Positions 35,278-44,356 of a stretch of DNA of 51,597 nucleotides are shown here, piece by piece. Numbering within the stretch: the first letter of the stretch is position 1; the number at the start of each line of letters is the position of its first letter. The notes under the pieces are model-generated. The model had not been told where the DNA came from. It ran no database searches and worked only from the letters and a program-made list of their open reading frames with translations. The stretch is from Thermoflexus sp. (lineage in GTDB: Bacteria; Chloroflexota; Anaerolineae; Thermoflexales; Thermoflexaceae): NCBI RefSeq assembly GCF_034432235.1, contig NZ_DAOUCJ010000087.1, positions 1 through 51,597 of the forward strand, in the 5' to 3' direction. Made by a program: the position numbers and the translations under genes.

Positions 35278-36288
35278 CTATAGACGCTCCTCCGGATGCG
35301 GCACCCGGGCGGTCAGGATCTCTTCCGAATCGTCCCTTTGGGCGACGGCGAGGAAGCCGGGCATCGGGCCGATATCCCGGTAACCCTGATCCCCGGGCGT
35401 CCGATCCGCATCGCGGGCGATGAGGGCGGATTGTCCGTAAAAGGCCAGATCGAAGAGGGCGCCCGTCATCATGGGATTGACCGCATAAACGAAACATCCC
35501 TCCTGAACCGTTGCCGCCCAGGCCCCTCGAAGCCAGTCCGCCTGCTGCTCCGGCGTCCAGGGCCCCGGGTTGGCGGAGGGCTGGACCAGGATCTCCGCCC
35601 CCAGGCGGGCCAGCCGTTCCCGCACCGGGGATTCCGGCGCGAAGGCGTCCAGGCAGATCGCGATCCCCACCCGACCGACTTCCGTCGGGAACACCTGGAT
35701 GTCTTCCAGGGATCCCGGGCTGAGATCCAGGCCCTGGGGGCCTTCCAGATCGATCCGCGCGACTTTCCGCTGAAGGCCGATCAGGGATCCATCCGGCCCG
35801 AAGAGCGCGGCGGTGTTGTAGACAGCAGGCCCCCGAGGGCGCAGGGCCTCCAGGCGGGATCCGGAGGCGTGGGGGAGGGCGGCCAGCGGGGCGGAGCCCG
35901 CCACCAGAACCACGCGATATTTTCGGGCGAGGGTGGAGAAGGCGCTCAGATAAAGCGGAACAAGTCGCGGCTGGATGGCCAGCAGCAGGGCGCGGGCCCA
36001 GCTCACCCGATAGCGGAGACGATGGTAGAGGGCAGGGAGGAACTGCTGGCGCAGGGCAAAGGCCATGGCCTTCGCCATCGTGGGCTGATTTCGCAGCCCT
36101 GGAGGGAGAACCGCCAGCGCGGCCAGCAGCCCCACATCCTCCGGGAAGGCCACCAGCGCCGGCTTCCGCGGATCCAGCCGCTCGGCGGCCCGGGCCATCA
36201 GCCCATCCATGCGGGCAATAAAAGCCCCAGGGGAAGATCCATCCTGAGGAGACCAGCGCATCTGGATGGCGATCAGCTGGATCATCAT
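35278..36288 (-). CDS. Carbon-nitrogen hydrolase (nitrilase superfamily)
   Basis: This 336-residue protein carries the nitrilase triad: Glu in ALVAFPEDVG, Lys in GLQRKVARID and Cys in GIAICLDAFAPES. It likely hydrolyses an amide or nitrile, substrate unknown. An unusual extra segment of about 50 residues lies between the Glu and Lys motifs (YHRLRYRVSWARALLLAIQ region). ATG 36288 is 17 nt after the nadD stop, so it forms an operon with obgE and nadD. Confidence 0.9.
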   Translation of the reverse strand: MMIQLIAIQMRWSPQDGSSPGAFIARMDGLMARAAERLDPRKPALVAFPEDVGLLAALAVLPPGLRNQPTMAKAMAFALRQQFLPALYHRLRYRVSWARALLLAIQPRLVPLYLSAFSTLARKYRVVLVAGSAPLAALPHASGSRLEALRPRGPAVYNTAALFGPDGSLIGLQRKVARIDLEGPQGLDLSPGSLEDIQVFPTEVGRVGIAICLDAFAPESPVRERLARLGAEILVQPSANPGPWTPEQQADWLRGAWAATVQEGCFVYAVNPMMTGALFDLAFYGQSALIARDADRTPGDQGYRDIGPMPGFLAVAQRDDSEEILTARVPHPEERL

Positions 36289-36305
36289 CTGGATCCGGAG
36301 TGGGA

Positions 36306-36932
36306 TCAGGGTTTCCCTGAGGAAAAGGCCGCGGCGTTGCGATACAGACCGTGGGTGTAGATATAGGTCTCCACCTCCGGGGGGACCAGATACCGGATCG
36401 AGCCGCCGCTTTTCACGCGCCGCCGCAGATCATGGGAAGCGATGTCCAGGAAGGGCGCGTCCAGCCAGATCAGCCGCTTGCTGATCCCCGGCAACGCCTG
36501 TTCCAGAAGCGGCATGTGCACCACATATCCGGGTCGGGGCATCACCGCCAGCCAGGTCATCTGGATCAGGCGGTGAGGCTCCCGCCACCGGGGGAGATCC
36601 ACCAGCGAATCGGATCCCATCAGAAAAAAGAACTCGGCTTCCGGATAGGCCGTTCGCAGATGGGACAGCAGGTCGACGGTGTAATGAGGGCCCGGGCGAT
36701 CGATGTCGGCCCGGGAGATCTCGAAAAACGGATTACCCGCGATGGCCAGCGCCAGCATGTTCAAACGATGCTCAATCGGCGTGACCTCCGCGGCCGGCTT
36801 GTGCGGTGGTTGCGCTGCCGGGATGAACAGCACCCGATCCAGACCCAGCTGGATCCGGGCCTGTTCGGCCAGCACCAGATGGCCGTAATGGGGCGGATCG
36901 AAGGTTCCTCCCAGAAGGCCGAGGCGGTTCAT
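36306..36932 (-). CDS. nadD: Nicotinate-nucleotide adenylyltransferase
   Basis: This 208-residue enzyme makes NaAD from NaMN and ATP in NAD synthesis. The nucleotidyltransferase motif GGTFDPPHYGHL is at the N-terminus, and GSDSL plus SHDLRRRVKSGGSIRYLVP, ending in the ISxTxxR-like region, are in place. I chose ATG 36932, where family similarity begins; the open frame upstream overlaps obgE. It follows obgE by 40 nt, a common pairing in bacteria. Confidence 0.95.
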   Translation of the reverse strand: MNRLGLLGGTFDPPHYGHLVLAEQARIQLGLDRVLFIPAAQPPHKPAAEVTPIEHRLNMLALAIAGNPFFEISRADIDRPGPHYTVDLLSHLRTAYPEAEFFFLMGSDSLVDLPRWREPHRLIQMTWLAVMPRPGYVVHMPLLEQALPGISKRLIWLDAPFLDIASHDLRRRVKSGGSIRYLVPPEVETYIYTHGLYRNAAAFSSGKP

Positions 36933-36972
36933 TCGAAACGCTCCGGATTCCGCCATGAGATCCGATGGAGCC

Positions 36973-38268
36973 TTATGCCCGCTTTCCCACATCGGCCCAG
37001 TCCACCCACTCCAGCTCCACCTCGCCGATATAAACGGTGTCCCCTGGCCGGACCCCGGCCTGCTCCAGGGCCTCGATGACGCCCAATCGTTCCAGCTGGC
37101 GGTGGAGATGCAACAGGCCTTCCTCGGAATCCAGGCGGGCCATCCGCACGGCTTTCTCCGCCGCTGTTCCCAGAACCCGCCATCCATCCCGCTCGCGGAC
37201 CACCTGGATCGGGGTCTCGCGCCGGACAAGGGGGGGCGCGGTGGGCTGCAGCGGGGGCGGAGGCGGCGCTTCCTGCAATCGCTTCCAGGCTTCCCACATC
37301 AGGTTCCGGGTGCCCTGTTTCGCCGCGGCGGAGATCGGATGAACCACAAGGCCCCGCGCAGCGAAAGCCGCTTCCACTTCCGGCCATCGGGCCTGAACTT
37401 CCGGCAGATCCATCTTGTTGAACGCGATGATCTCCGGCCGCTTCAGCAATTCCGGATTGTAATAGCCGAGCTCCGCCCGGATCGCCTCGTAATCCGCGAT
37501 CGGGTCCGGGGAGAGGCCATCCAGCAGATGGATCAGGACGCGGGTGCGCTCGACGTGACGCAGGAAGGCCAGTCCAAGGCCAACCCCCCGATGAGCCCCC
37601 TCGATCAGACCGGGCAGGTCCGCCAGCACGAAGGAAGCCGTATCATCCAGCACCACGACGCCCAGATGCGGATGGAGGGTGGTGAAGGGATAATCCGCGA
37701 TCTTCGGTCGAGCGGCGGTGACAGCGGCCAGCAGGGTAGATTTCCCGGCGTTCGGCTTGCCGATCAATCCAACATCCGCCAGAAGGCGCAGCTCCAGGTG
37801 GAGGCGGCGGAATTCCCCGGGCTCCCCGCGCTCTGCGATCCGGGGGGCCTGATTCGTCGGGCTGACGAAAGCGGCGTTCCCCCGCCCGCCCCGTCCTCCC
37901 CGGGCGACGATCACCGTCTGTCCCGGTTCCGTGAGATCCGCCAGGATCTCCCCGGTCTCCGCATCCCGGACGACGGTGCCGGGCGGCACTTCCAGAATCA
38001 GGTCCTTTCCGCTGGCCCCGGTCTTCCGGCCTCCGCGACCGTGACGGCCGTTCTCCGCCCGGAAGTGGCGATGGCGATAATAATATGCCAGGGTGTTCAA
38101 ATGGGGGTTCACCCGCAGGATCACGTCCCCCCCTTTGCCCCCATCCCCACCATCCGGCCCGCCCATGGGCACATATTTCTCTCGCCGGAACGAGACGCAG
38201 CCATCTCCGCCGTCGCCGGCCTTCACTTCAATGATCACTTCGTCACAGAAAACCCATGGTTCGCCCAT
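36973..38268 (-). CDS. obgE: GTPase Obg with C-terminal OCT domain
   Basis: This 431-residue GTPase has the Gly-rich Obg fold (residues 1-160: GDGGDGCVSFRREKYVPMGG) and the G domain with P-loop GKPNAGKSTLL, DLPGLIEGAH and NKMD. A Pro-rich linker (PPPPPL) and an OCT domain (about 350-431) follow. It takes part in 50S ribosome maturation and stress responses. AGGAGG precedes ATG 38268. It leads the obgE-nadD-nitrilase operon. Confidence 0.96.
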   Translation of the reverse strand: MGEPWVFCDEVIIEVKAGDGGDGCVSFRREKYVPMGGPDGGDGGKGGDVILRVNPHLNTLAYYYRHRHFRAENGRHGRGGRKTGASGKDLILEVPPGTVVRDAETGEILADLTEPGQTVIVARGGRGGRGNAAFVSPTNQAPRIAERGEPGEFRRLHLELRLLADVGLIGKPNAGKSTLLAAVTAARPKIADYPFTTLHPHLGVVVLDDTASFVLADLPGLIEGAHRGVGLGLAFLRHVERTRVLIHLLDGLSPDPIADYEAIRAELGYYNPELLKRPEIIAFNKMDLPEVQARWPEVEAAFAARGLVVHPISAAAKQGTRNLMWEAWKRLQEAPPPPPLQPTAPPLVRRETPIQVVRERDGWRVLGTAAEKAVRMARLDSEEGLLHLHRQLERLGVIEALEQAGVRPGDTVYIGEVELEWVDWADVGKRA

Positions 38269-38468
38269 CGGGATCCTCCTGCTGTGATTTTAGCGCGATC
38301 GTTCAGGAGGAGGGATGCCTGTGAATATGATACGAATGGGCGACAGAGGAATCGATCAGGGGGCCGGATGGCGGCGTCGCGGAAAATCCCGGGGAGCCGG
38401 GAATTTTGACCGCGGCATGGGCTTGCAGTATGCTCAGCATCCAGGATTCCACGGATGGGCGAAGGCGG

Positions 38469-40805
38469 ATGGATGGCGAGCACGGATACCCCTGGCATCT
38501 GCCGCCGGCGCTGGCCCTGCACCTGGAGATCCTCCGTTACCCGATCCTGGCCCGCCGGATTCGGGAGCGGATGCGTCAGGAGCTGTTCGCCCGCGGCATC
38601 ATCACCCCCGAGGCCTTCGAGGCGGAGGTCCGGGAGAAGGCGCTGATCTCCCAGCGCCTCGAAGGGCTCACGGATCCTTTCGGCCAGGAATCGGCGGAGG
38701 AGTGGGAGGAACGGCTGGCCCAGATCCGGGACCAGCTGACGGAGTTCTATTTCGCCTACAACCTCCCCCACAGCCTGTTCGTGGAAATCGTCCGCTCGGT
38801 GCTCGAGGAGCGGGCGCCGGGGCATCGTCCGGTGCTCACGTTCAACCCGGAGCTGGCCCCGGTGGAGGCCCTCTTCGCCCAGGCGGAGGCTTACGAGGCC
38901 GCCCCCCCGGAGCAACGCAAAGCGGTGCTCCCCCATCTCAAGGAGATCCGCGTCGTCCTCATCAAGAGCATCATCAGCGACCAGCTGGCCTTCGTGGGGA
39001 TCGCTCGCGAACACTTTACCTCATCGGACCTGCGGGGGATCTACGAGCGGCGGATCGGGCAGGGGAAGATCGGCGGCAAGGCGGCGGGGATGATGCTGGC
39101 CTGGCGGATCCTCCAGACGCCGGACCCGGAGGATCCCTTCCCGCTGGTGGAGCGGGTGGGCATCCCCGAATCCTGGTTCATCGGGGCTGATGTCTTCTAC
39201 GAGTTCATGGAACGGAATGGATTGCTCCCTTATCTGAACCAGAAATACAAATCCGAGGAAGAGATCCGCGCGGAGTTCCCGGAGGTGCAGCACGCCTTCC
39301 TGGAAGGGCGATTCCCGGCCTGGTTCATTCAGCGGCTGCGGGAGCTGCTCCGGGAGGTCGGCCGGCATCCCCTCATCGTGCGCTCCTCCAGCCTCCTGGA
39401 GGACAACTTCGGGGCTTCCTTCGCCGGCAAATACGAGAGCCATTTCTGTCCCAACCAGGGCTCCCTGGAGGAGAACCTGGAGACGCTGTTGACGGCCATC
39501 AAGCGGGTCTACGCCAGCGTCTTCCATCCCGATCCCCTGATCTACCGGCGGCACGTCGGGCTGGTGGATTACGATGAGCGGATGGCGGTCCTGCTCCAGA
39601 AGGTGGAGGGCGTTCGCTACGGCCGCTACTTCTTCCCGCCGATCGCCGGGGTGGCTTACTCCCGGAACCCCTTCCGCTGGAGCCCGCGGATCCGGCGGGA
39701 GGACGGTTTCGTGCGGATGGTGATCGGGCTGGGCACCCGTGCGGTGGAGCGCGTGGCCCACGATTACCCCCGTATGGTCGCCCTTAGCCATCCCGGCCTG
39801 CGCCCGGAGAAGGATCCTCAGACGATCGCCCGCTACGCCCAGCACTTCATCGATGTCATCGACCTGGAGGAGAACGCCTTCCGCACCATGCCGATCCACG
39901 AGGTGCTGGAGGCGGATTACCCTGGCCTGGCCTACCTGGCCCTGGTCCATAAAGGGGATTACCTCCAGCCCATGATCGGCCGCAATGTCGATCCCCGCTC
40001 CCTGGTCATCACCTTCGATCGCCTCCTCCAGGAAACGGATTTCGTGCCCCTGATGCGGGCGGTGTTGCGCAAGCTGGAACGCTACTACGGCCGGCCCATC
40101 GATGTGGAGTTCGCGGTCCTCCTGGAGGGCGGGCGGCCGCCCCGGCCCATGCTCCGGCTCCTGCAGTGCCGGCCGCAGACCGATCGCGAGCAGGCCGCCA
40201 GCCCGCGGATCCCACAGGATATCCCGGCAGAGGACATCCTGTTCACCTCTCACCATATGGTGCCCCATGGGGCGGTGTATAACATCCGGTATATCATCTA
40301 CGTGGATCCCATCGCTTACACCCGCATCCCGGAGCTGAGCGCGCGGCTGGAGATCGCCCGGGTCATCGGGCGGCTGAACCGGCGTCTGGCGGGGGAGCGT
40401 TTCATCCTGATCGGGCCGGGCCGGTGGGGCAGCGTGAACCCTTACCTGGGGGTGAAAGTCGGCTACGCCGACATCTACAACGCCCGCGCCCTGGTGGAGA
40501 TCGGGCTGCGGGGCGCCCAGGGATCCCCTGAGCTGTCCTACGGAACCCATTTCTTCCGCGATCTGATCGAGGCCCAGATCTACCCGCTGGCCATCATCCC
40601 GGACGATGAGCGGGCCATCTTCCGGGCCGATTTCTTCCTCCAGGCGCCCAACTGCCTGACCGCCCTGTTGCCGGAGGAAGCCCCTTACGCCTCCTGCGTG
40701 AGGGTCATCGATGTCCCCGGGGCAACGGGCGGCCGATACCTCCACCTGGTGATGGACGGCGATCACGAAGAGGCGATGGCCTATTTGGGGCCGGAGCGGA
40801 AGTAG
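38469..40805 (+). CDS. PPDK-N (pyruvate phosphate dikinase/PEP synthase ATP-grasp) protein lacking the His domain
   Basis: This protein has about 778 residues. An N-terminal region of about 190 residues has no assigned function. A PPDK N-terminal ATP-grasp part follows: GGKAAGMMLAWRIL, then HPLIVRSSSLLEDNFGASFAG, then PIAGVAYSRNPF and QCRPQT. The last 170 residues are an uncharacterised domain (FILIGPGRWGSVNPYLGV). The phosphohistidine swivel domain and the PEP-binding barrel are absent, so it cannot be a complete PEP synthase or dikinase; it may phosphorylate or ligate another target. ATG 38469 follows GAAGGCGG. Confidence 0.85.
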   Translation: MDGEHGYPWHLPPALALHLEILRYPILARRIRERMRQELFARGIITPEAFEAEVREKALISQRLEGLTDPFGQESAEEWEERLAQIRDQLTEFYFAYNLPHSLFVEIVRSVLEERAPGHRPVLTFNPELAPVEALFAQAEAYEAAPPEQRKAVLPHLKEIRVVLIKSIISDQLAFVGIAREHFTSSDLRGIYERRIGQGKIGGKAAGMMLAWRILQTPDPEDPFPLVERVGIPESWFIGADVFYEFMERNGLLPYLNQKYKSEEEIRAEFPEVQHAFLEGRFPAWFIQRLRELLREVGRHPLIVRSSSLLEDNFGASFAGKYESHFCPNQGSLEENLETLLTAIKRVYASVFHPDPLIYRRHVGLVDYDERMAVLLQKVEGVRYGRYFFPPIAGVAYSRNPFRWSPRIRREDGFVRMVIGLGTRAVERVAHDYPRMVALSHPGLRPEKDPQTIARYAQHFIDVIDLEENAFRTMPIHEVLEADYPGLAYLALVHKGDYLQPMIGRNVDPRSLVITFDRLLQETDFVPLMRAVLRKLERYYGRPIDVEFAVLLEGGRPPRPMLRLLQCRPQTDREQAASPRIPQDIPAEDILFTSHHMVPHGAVYNIRYIIYVDPIAYTRIPELSARLEIARVIGRLNRRLAGERFILIGPGRWGSVNPYLGVKVGYADIYNARALVEIGLRGAQGSPELSYGTHFFRDLIEAQIYPLAIIPDDERAIFRADFFLQAPNCLTALLPEEAPYASCVRVIDVPGATGGRYLHLVMDGDHEEAMAYLGPERK

Positions 40806-40844
40806 CCTGATCGCGTTACCGCCTGTTAAGGAAGGGGGCATCCC

Positions 40845-41767
40845 ATGGGATTTATCGTTCCTCAGCGCGGTGGAGACCTCCACATCATCCCGGAAAGCGC
40901 CTTCCCGCAGGAGTGGGCGGAGGAAAAGCTGCACGACGTCCTCGAGAGGGAGCCCCGATTCATCGCGGTGGAGCAGGAGGGCGGACCGCGGCCGACGGTT
41001 GTCGTGGCCAGCAAGCTCAGGCTCCCCAGCGGCGATGAGGCGGATTTGCTGTTGCTCGACAGCGAGGGGATGTTCACCCTGTGCGAATTGAAAAGGGGCG
41101 ACATCACCCGCAAGACCGTCGGGCAGATCCTGGACTATGCGGCTCAGCTGGCGGAGATGCCTGTGGAGGAACTGTGGGAGAGCGATGATGCCCTGCGGAT
41201 CGCTCGATGGCTTCAGCGACACGGCGTGCGGATAGACTGTTACGCGTTCAGCTACTTTCGCTGGCAGGATCTCGAGGTCTTTATGTCGTGGAATTTGATG
41301 CCCGTGGAAACGGGGGAAGAGGAGACCAGGCCGCAGGGCGTCCAACCGGGCGCTGACCATCGGCGAATCTTCTGGGCGGATATGCTGCGGCGGTTGGGGG
41401 ATCGGATCCCTCATCGTCGGAATCCGACGACCGCAGGGGATTTTGATTTTAATACCGGGATAAGAGGTCTACGGGTATCCTGGAGGATTGGGCGATCCCG
41501 GTTGCGGGTCGTGCTGATCGTTTCTAAGGAAGAACATGGCGGGCGGGGAAACTGCAAGGGTTTGTGCGCGACATCGAACAGGAAACGGGCGAACCATGGG
41601 AGCTCCGCGAAACCCCAAAGCACTTCTACATGGAGGCGGTGCGGGATACAGGCGGCAGCGCCTGGAAGGCCCCGGAGGAAGTGCGGAACTGGGCCGTTGA
41701 AACCCTGGTCCGGTTGTATGAGATGGCGACGCGCCGCTTTCGGGAGTGGATGGAAGAGGAGGAGTAA
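40845..41767 (+). pseudogene. NucS/DUF91-like nuclease gene with one-base frameshift
   Basis: The first frame encodes an endonuclease-like domain (LLLLDSEGMFTLCELKRGD, then TVGQILDYAAQLAEM), and continues to about 41548 (RLRVVLIVSKEEHGGRG). From there the same protein carries on in the next frame (LQGFVRDIEQETGEPWELRE to the stop at 41767). One extra base in the A-run at 41549-41551 would join them into about 307 residues. The C-terminal part resembles DUF4268. The intact tail, without other stops, suggests a very recent mutation, a sequencing error or programmed slippage. ATG 40845 has AAGGGGG upstream. Confidence 0.8.
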
Positions 41768-41833
41768 GGCGGCGGGGGCTTCCTGGACCCCCATGGGCTT
41801 CGATGGAGATCGCCAGGCTGGAGGAAGCGGGGC

Positions 41834-42976
41834 ATGCCGCAGGAGGGCTTTCGGTTCGTGGTGCTGGCCCGCGACGGACGGGCGCGGGCGGGGTTTCTGG
41901 ATACGCCCCATGGGCGCATTCCCACGCCGTGTTTCGCCCCGGTGGGCACTCAGGGGGCCGTGAAGACCGTGCCCGCATGGGACCTCGAAGCCCTGGGCGC
42001 CCGCCTGATCCTGGCGAACACCTACCATCTGTATCTGCGGCCCGGCGATGAGCGGATCGCCCGCCTGGGCGGGCTCCACCGCTTTATGGGCTGGAACGGG
42101 CCCATCCTCACCGACAGCGGTGGCTTCCAGATCTTCAGCCTGCAGGGGCTGCGGGAAGTGGACGATGAGGGCGTCACCTTCCGCTCCCACCTGGATGGAT
42201 CCCTCCATCGGTTCACCCCGGAGAAGGCCATCCGCATCCAGGAGAACCTGGGGGCGGATCTGATCATGTGTCTCGATGAATGCCCCCCACCGATGGATTA
42301 CGATTACAACGTGAAGGCCCTGGAGCGGACCCATCGCTGGGCGGAACGCTGCCGGGCTGCCCACACGCGAAGGGACCAGGCCCTCTTCGGCATTGTGCAG
42401 GGCGGGGTCTTCGAAGATCTGCGGACCCGGAGCGCGCGCTTCCTGATCGGCCTGGATTTCCCCGGCTACGCCATCGGAGGGTTGTCGGTGGGCGAGCCCA
42501 AGCCTTTCACCTACCGCACGCTGGAGCTCATGGACGCCCTGCTGCCGGAGGAGAAGCCCCGGTATCTCATGGGCGTGGGGACCCTGGTGGATTTTGTCGA
42601 AGCGGTAGCGCGGGGGGTGGATCTCTTCGATTGCGTGATGCCCACCCGGGTGGCCCGGCATGGGACAGCGATCACGCGGGATGGGCGTCTGAACCTGCGG
42701 AACGCCATCTATGCGGAGGATCCTCGTCCGATCGATGAGGCATGCGGATGCCCGACCTGCAGGCGGTTCTCCCGCGCCTACCTGCGGCACCTGTTCAACG
42801 TGGGGGAGCCCCTGGCGATGTATCTGACCACGCTGCATAACTTGTATACGATGTTCCGGTTCATGGAGGAAATGCGCCAGGCGATCATAGAGGAACGCTT
42901 CGCGGACTTCCGAGCCGCCGTGCTGGAGGCCCAGGCCGCCCTCGCGCCGGATCCAGAGCAGGGGATGCCAGGTTGA
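41834..42976 (+). CDS. tgt: tRNA-guanine transglycosylase
   Basis: This 380-residue enzyme exchanges guanine for preQ1 in the anticodon wobble position of GUN tRNAs. Catalytic features are TDSGGFQIFSL (general Asp), GIVQGG, GGLSVGEP and the nucleophile region DLFDCVMPTR. The zinc site is CGCPTC followed by the downstream His. ATG 41834 follows GGAGGAAG. The queuosine precursor genes are not in this window. Confidence 0.96.
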   Translation: MPQEGFRFVVLARDGRARAGFLDTPHGRIPTPCFAPVGTQGAVKTVPAWDLEALGARLILANTYHLYLRPGDERIARLGGLHRFMGWNGPILTDSGGFQIFSLQGLREVDDEGVTFRSHLDGSLHRFTPEKAIRIQENLGADLIMCLDECPPPMDYDYNVKALERTHRWAERCRAAHTRRDQALFGIVQGGVFEDLRTRSARFLIGLDFPGYAIGGLSVGEPKPFTYRTLELMDALLPEEKPRYLMGVGTLVDFVEAVARGVDLFDCVMPTRVARHGTAITRDGRLNLRNAIYAEDPRPIDEACGCPTCRRFSRAYLRHLFNVGEPLAMYLTTLHNLYTMFRFMEEMRQAIIEERFADFRAAVLEAQAALAPDPEQGMPG

Positions 42977-43046
42977 GGCCGGGGGAGCGGGGAAAGTTTT
43001 CAGCCTCTTCCTCGCCGGCATCCGGCGAAGCCTCCATCGATTCAGG

Positions 43047-43077
43047 TGGGCGGGCGCGGGTTCAGCGTGCCCGCCCA
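43047..43077. terminator. Hairpin between convergent tgt and the coiled-coil gene
   Basis: A perfect 9-bp stem (TGGGCGGGC at 43047-43055 with GCCCGCCCA at 43069-43077) and a 13-nt loop. It lies 70 nt past the tgt stop. There is no U-tract, so the terminator call is positional. Confidence 0.5.
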
Positions 43078-43103
43078 TCCCTCAAAGCGATCCTCCTATC
43101 TTC

Positions 43104-43119
43104 CCACGCCATGGCGTGG
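43104..43119. repeat. Perfect 16-bp palindrome
   Basis: CCACGCCATGGCGTGG reads the same on both strands. It sits 5 nt past the stop of the minus-strand coiled-coil gene and may act as a terminator stem or a protein site. Confidence 0.55.
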
Positions 43120-43124
43120 TGCTA

Positions 43125-43463
43125 TCAGTTCGGGGAAAACAGGGGCATGGCCCCCCGCGCGAGGTCCCACCAGAGGTTATGGGTCAGGATCTGTCGAAGG
43201 AGCGCCTCGCTCTCCTCGTGGCGTCGCTGTAAAGCTTCCATCGCCGCCTCCAGCTGCGCCATCCGTTCCTCCAGCCGACGGCGTGCCGCCTCCAGCTCCG
43301 CCATCCGTTCTTCCAGCACCTGGAGGCGCATGGAGGAGACCAGCATCCAGCGGCGGATCGCTCGAAAGGCCCCGATCAGGGTTTCCGCATCGATCGATTC
43401 CGGATCAGATTCCAGACGACGGAAGAAGGCTTCCAGATCTTCCAGGTCTTTGTCCTGTGCCAT
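43125..43463 (-). CDS. Small coiled-coil protein of unknown function
   Basis: This 112-residue protein has a central heptad-rich coiled coil (about residues 46-93: LQVLEERMAELEAARRRLEE and on). It begins with an acidic N-terminus (MAQDKDLEDLEAFFRRLES) and ends in a hydrophobic tail (HNLWWDLARGAMPLF). The coiled coil probably drives self-association. The function is unknown. GAGGTG precedes ATG 43463. It stands alone between convergent tgt and divergent npdG. Confidence 0.78.
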   Translation of the reverse strand: MAQDKDLEDLEAFFRRLESDPESIDAETLIGAFRAIRRWMLVSSMRLQVLEERMAELEAARRRLEERMAQLEAAMEALQRRHEESEALLRQILTHNLWWDLARGAMPLFSPN

Positions 43464-43681
43464 GCGGGCACCTCCGGTTCGGGTTCTATATACATGATAT
43501 CCAGAGCGATGCCGTCCCGCTCGGCTTCGAGCGAGGCGATGCTCCTCGCCTCTATGGGAAAGCGCGCGCCTCTATAATATACAACGAGCTTGGGGAGCCG
43601 GGCGGGCCATCTTCGACGCTTCGCTCCCCACAGGGAGACCAGCGGTGCAGCTTCCAGCTCACGACGCGGGAGGGCTATCGA

Positions 43682-44356
43682 ATGGATTTCCGTCCACGCA
43701 TTGCGGTCTTGGGGGGGACGGGCAAGGAGGGCTCCGGATTGGCGCTCCGCTGGGCCCGGGCGGGTTTCCCGGTGGCCATCGGCTCCCGGGATCCCGAACG
43801 GGCCCGTCACGCCGCGGAGCGCCTGCGGGCGATCGTTCCGCTCGCGGAACTGATCGGCCTCGCGAACGCGGATGCGGCGGCCTGGGGCGAGGTCGTGGTG
43901 ATCGCCGTCCCTTATGAAGGCCACGCGTCGATCCTCCAGGCTCTTCGGGATATCCTGGCCCGCAAGCTGATCATCGATGTGGTGGTCCCGCTGGATCCCG
44001 GCAATCCTCGCCGTTATGCTCCACCGCCGGATGGCTCGGCCACCGCCGAAGCCCAGCGGATCCTGGGCCCTGAAACCCCCGTGGTAGGGGCCTTTCATAA
44101 TATTTCTCATTTCCACCTGCACGATCTGGATGAGGTCCCGGAATGCGATGTGCTGGTGGTGGGGGATCATCGGGAGGCCAAAGCCCGGGCCATCGCCCTC
44201 GCCGAAGCCATCGGGCTCACCGCCTACGACGCAGGTCCCCTGGCGAACGCGCCCATCATCGAAGGGCTCACCGCCGTGCTGATCGGGCTCAACATCCGCT
44301 ATAAAGGGAAGGGCGCAGGGATCCGGATCACAGGGATTTCGAGGAAGAGCGGATGA
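43682..44356 (+). CDS. npdG: NADPH-dependent F420 reductase
   Basis: This 224-residue enzyme transfers hydride between NADP and coenzyme F420. The nucleotide fold GGTGKEGSGLALRWARAG with a following GSRDPERA is typical of NpdG/Fno, as is VPYEGHASIL. The start is ATG 43682 with GGGAGG upstream. It overlaps cofE by 4 nt (ATGA), tying reduced F420 use to F420 synthesis. A possible TATAAT lies near 43573 without a good -35 box. Confidence 0.92.
   Translation: MDFRPRIAVLGGTGKEGSGLALRWARAGFPVAIGSRDPERARHAAERLRAIVPLAELIGLANADAAAWGEVVVIAVPYEGHASILQALRDILARKLIIDVVVPLDPGNPRRYAPPPDGSATAEAQRILGPETPVVGAFHNISHFHLHDLDEVPECDVLVVGDHREAKARAIALAEAIGLTAYDAGPLANAPIIEGLTAVLIGLNIRYKGKGAGIRITGISRKSG

Noticed and set aside
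39021..41414. A 797-codon open frame antisense to the PPDK-N gene
   Set aside because: Same pattern of a high-GC shadow, with Arg/His/Gln/Gly-rich sequence and no recognisable domain.
40845..41963. Reading the whole 372-codon frame as one protein
   Set aside because: From about 41550 on, the frame turns Arg/Trp/Gly-rich and runs into tgt, whereas the other frame continues the domain to a stop at 41767.
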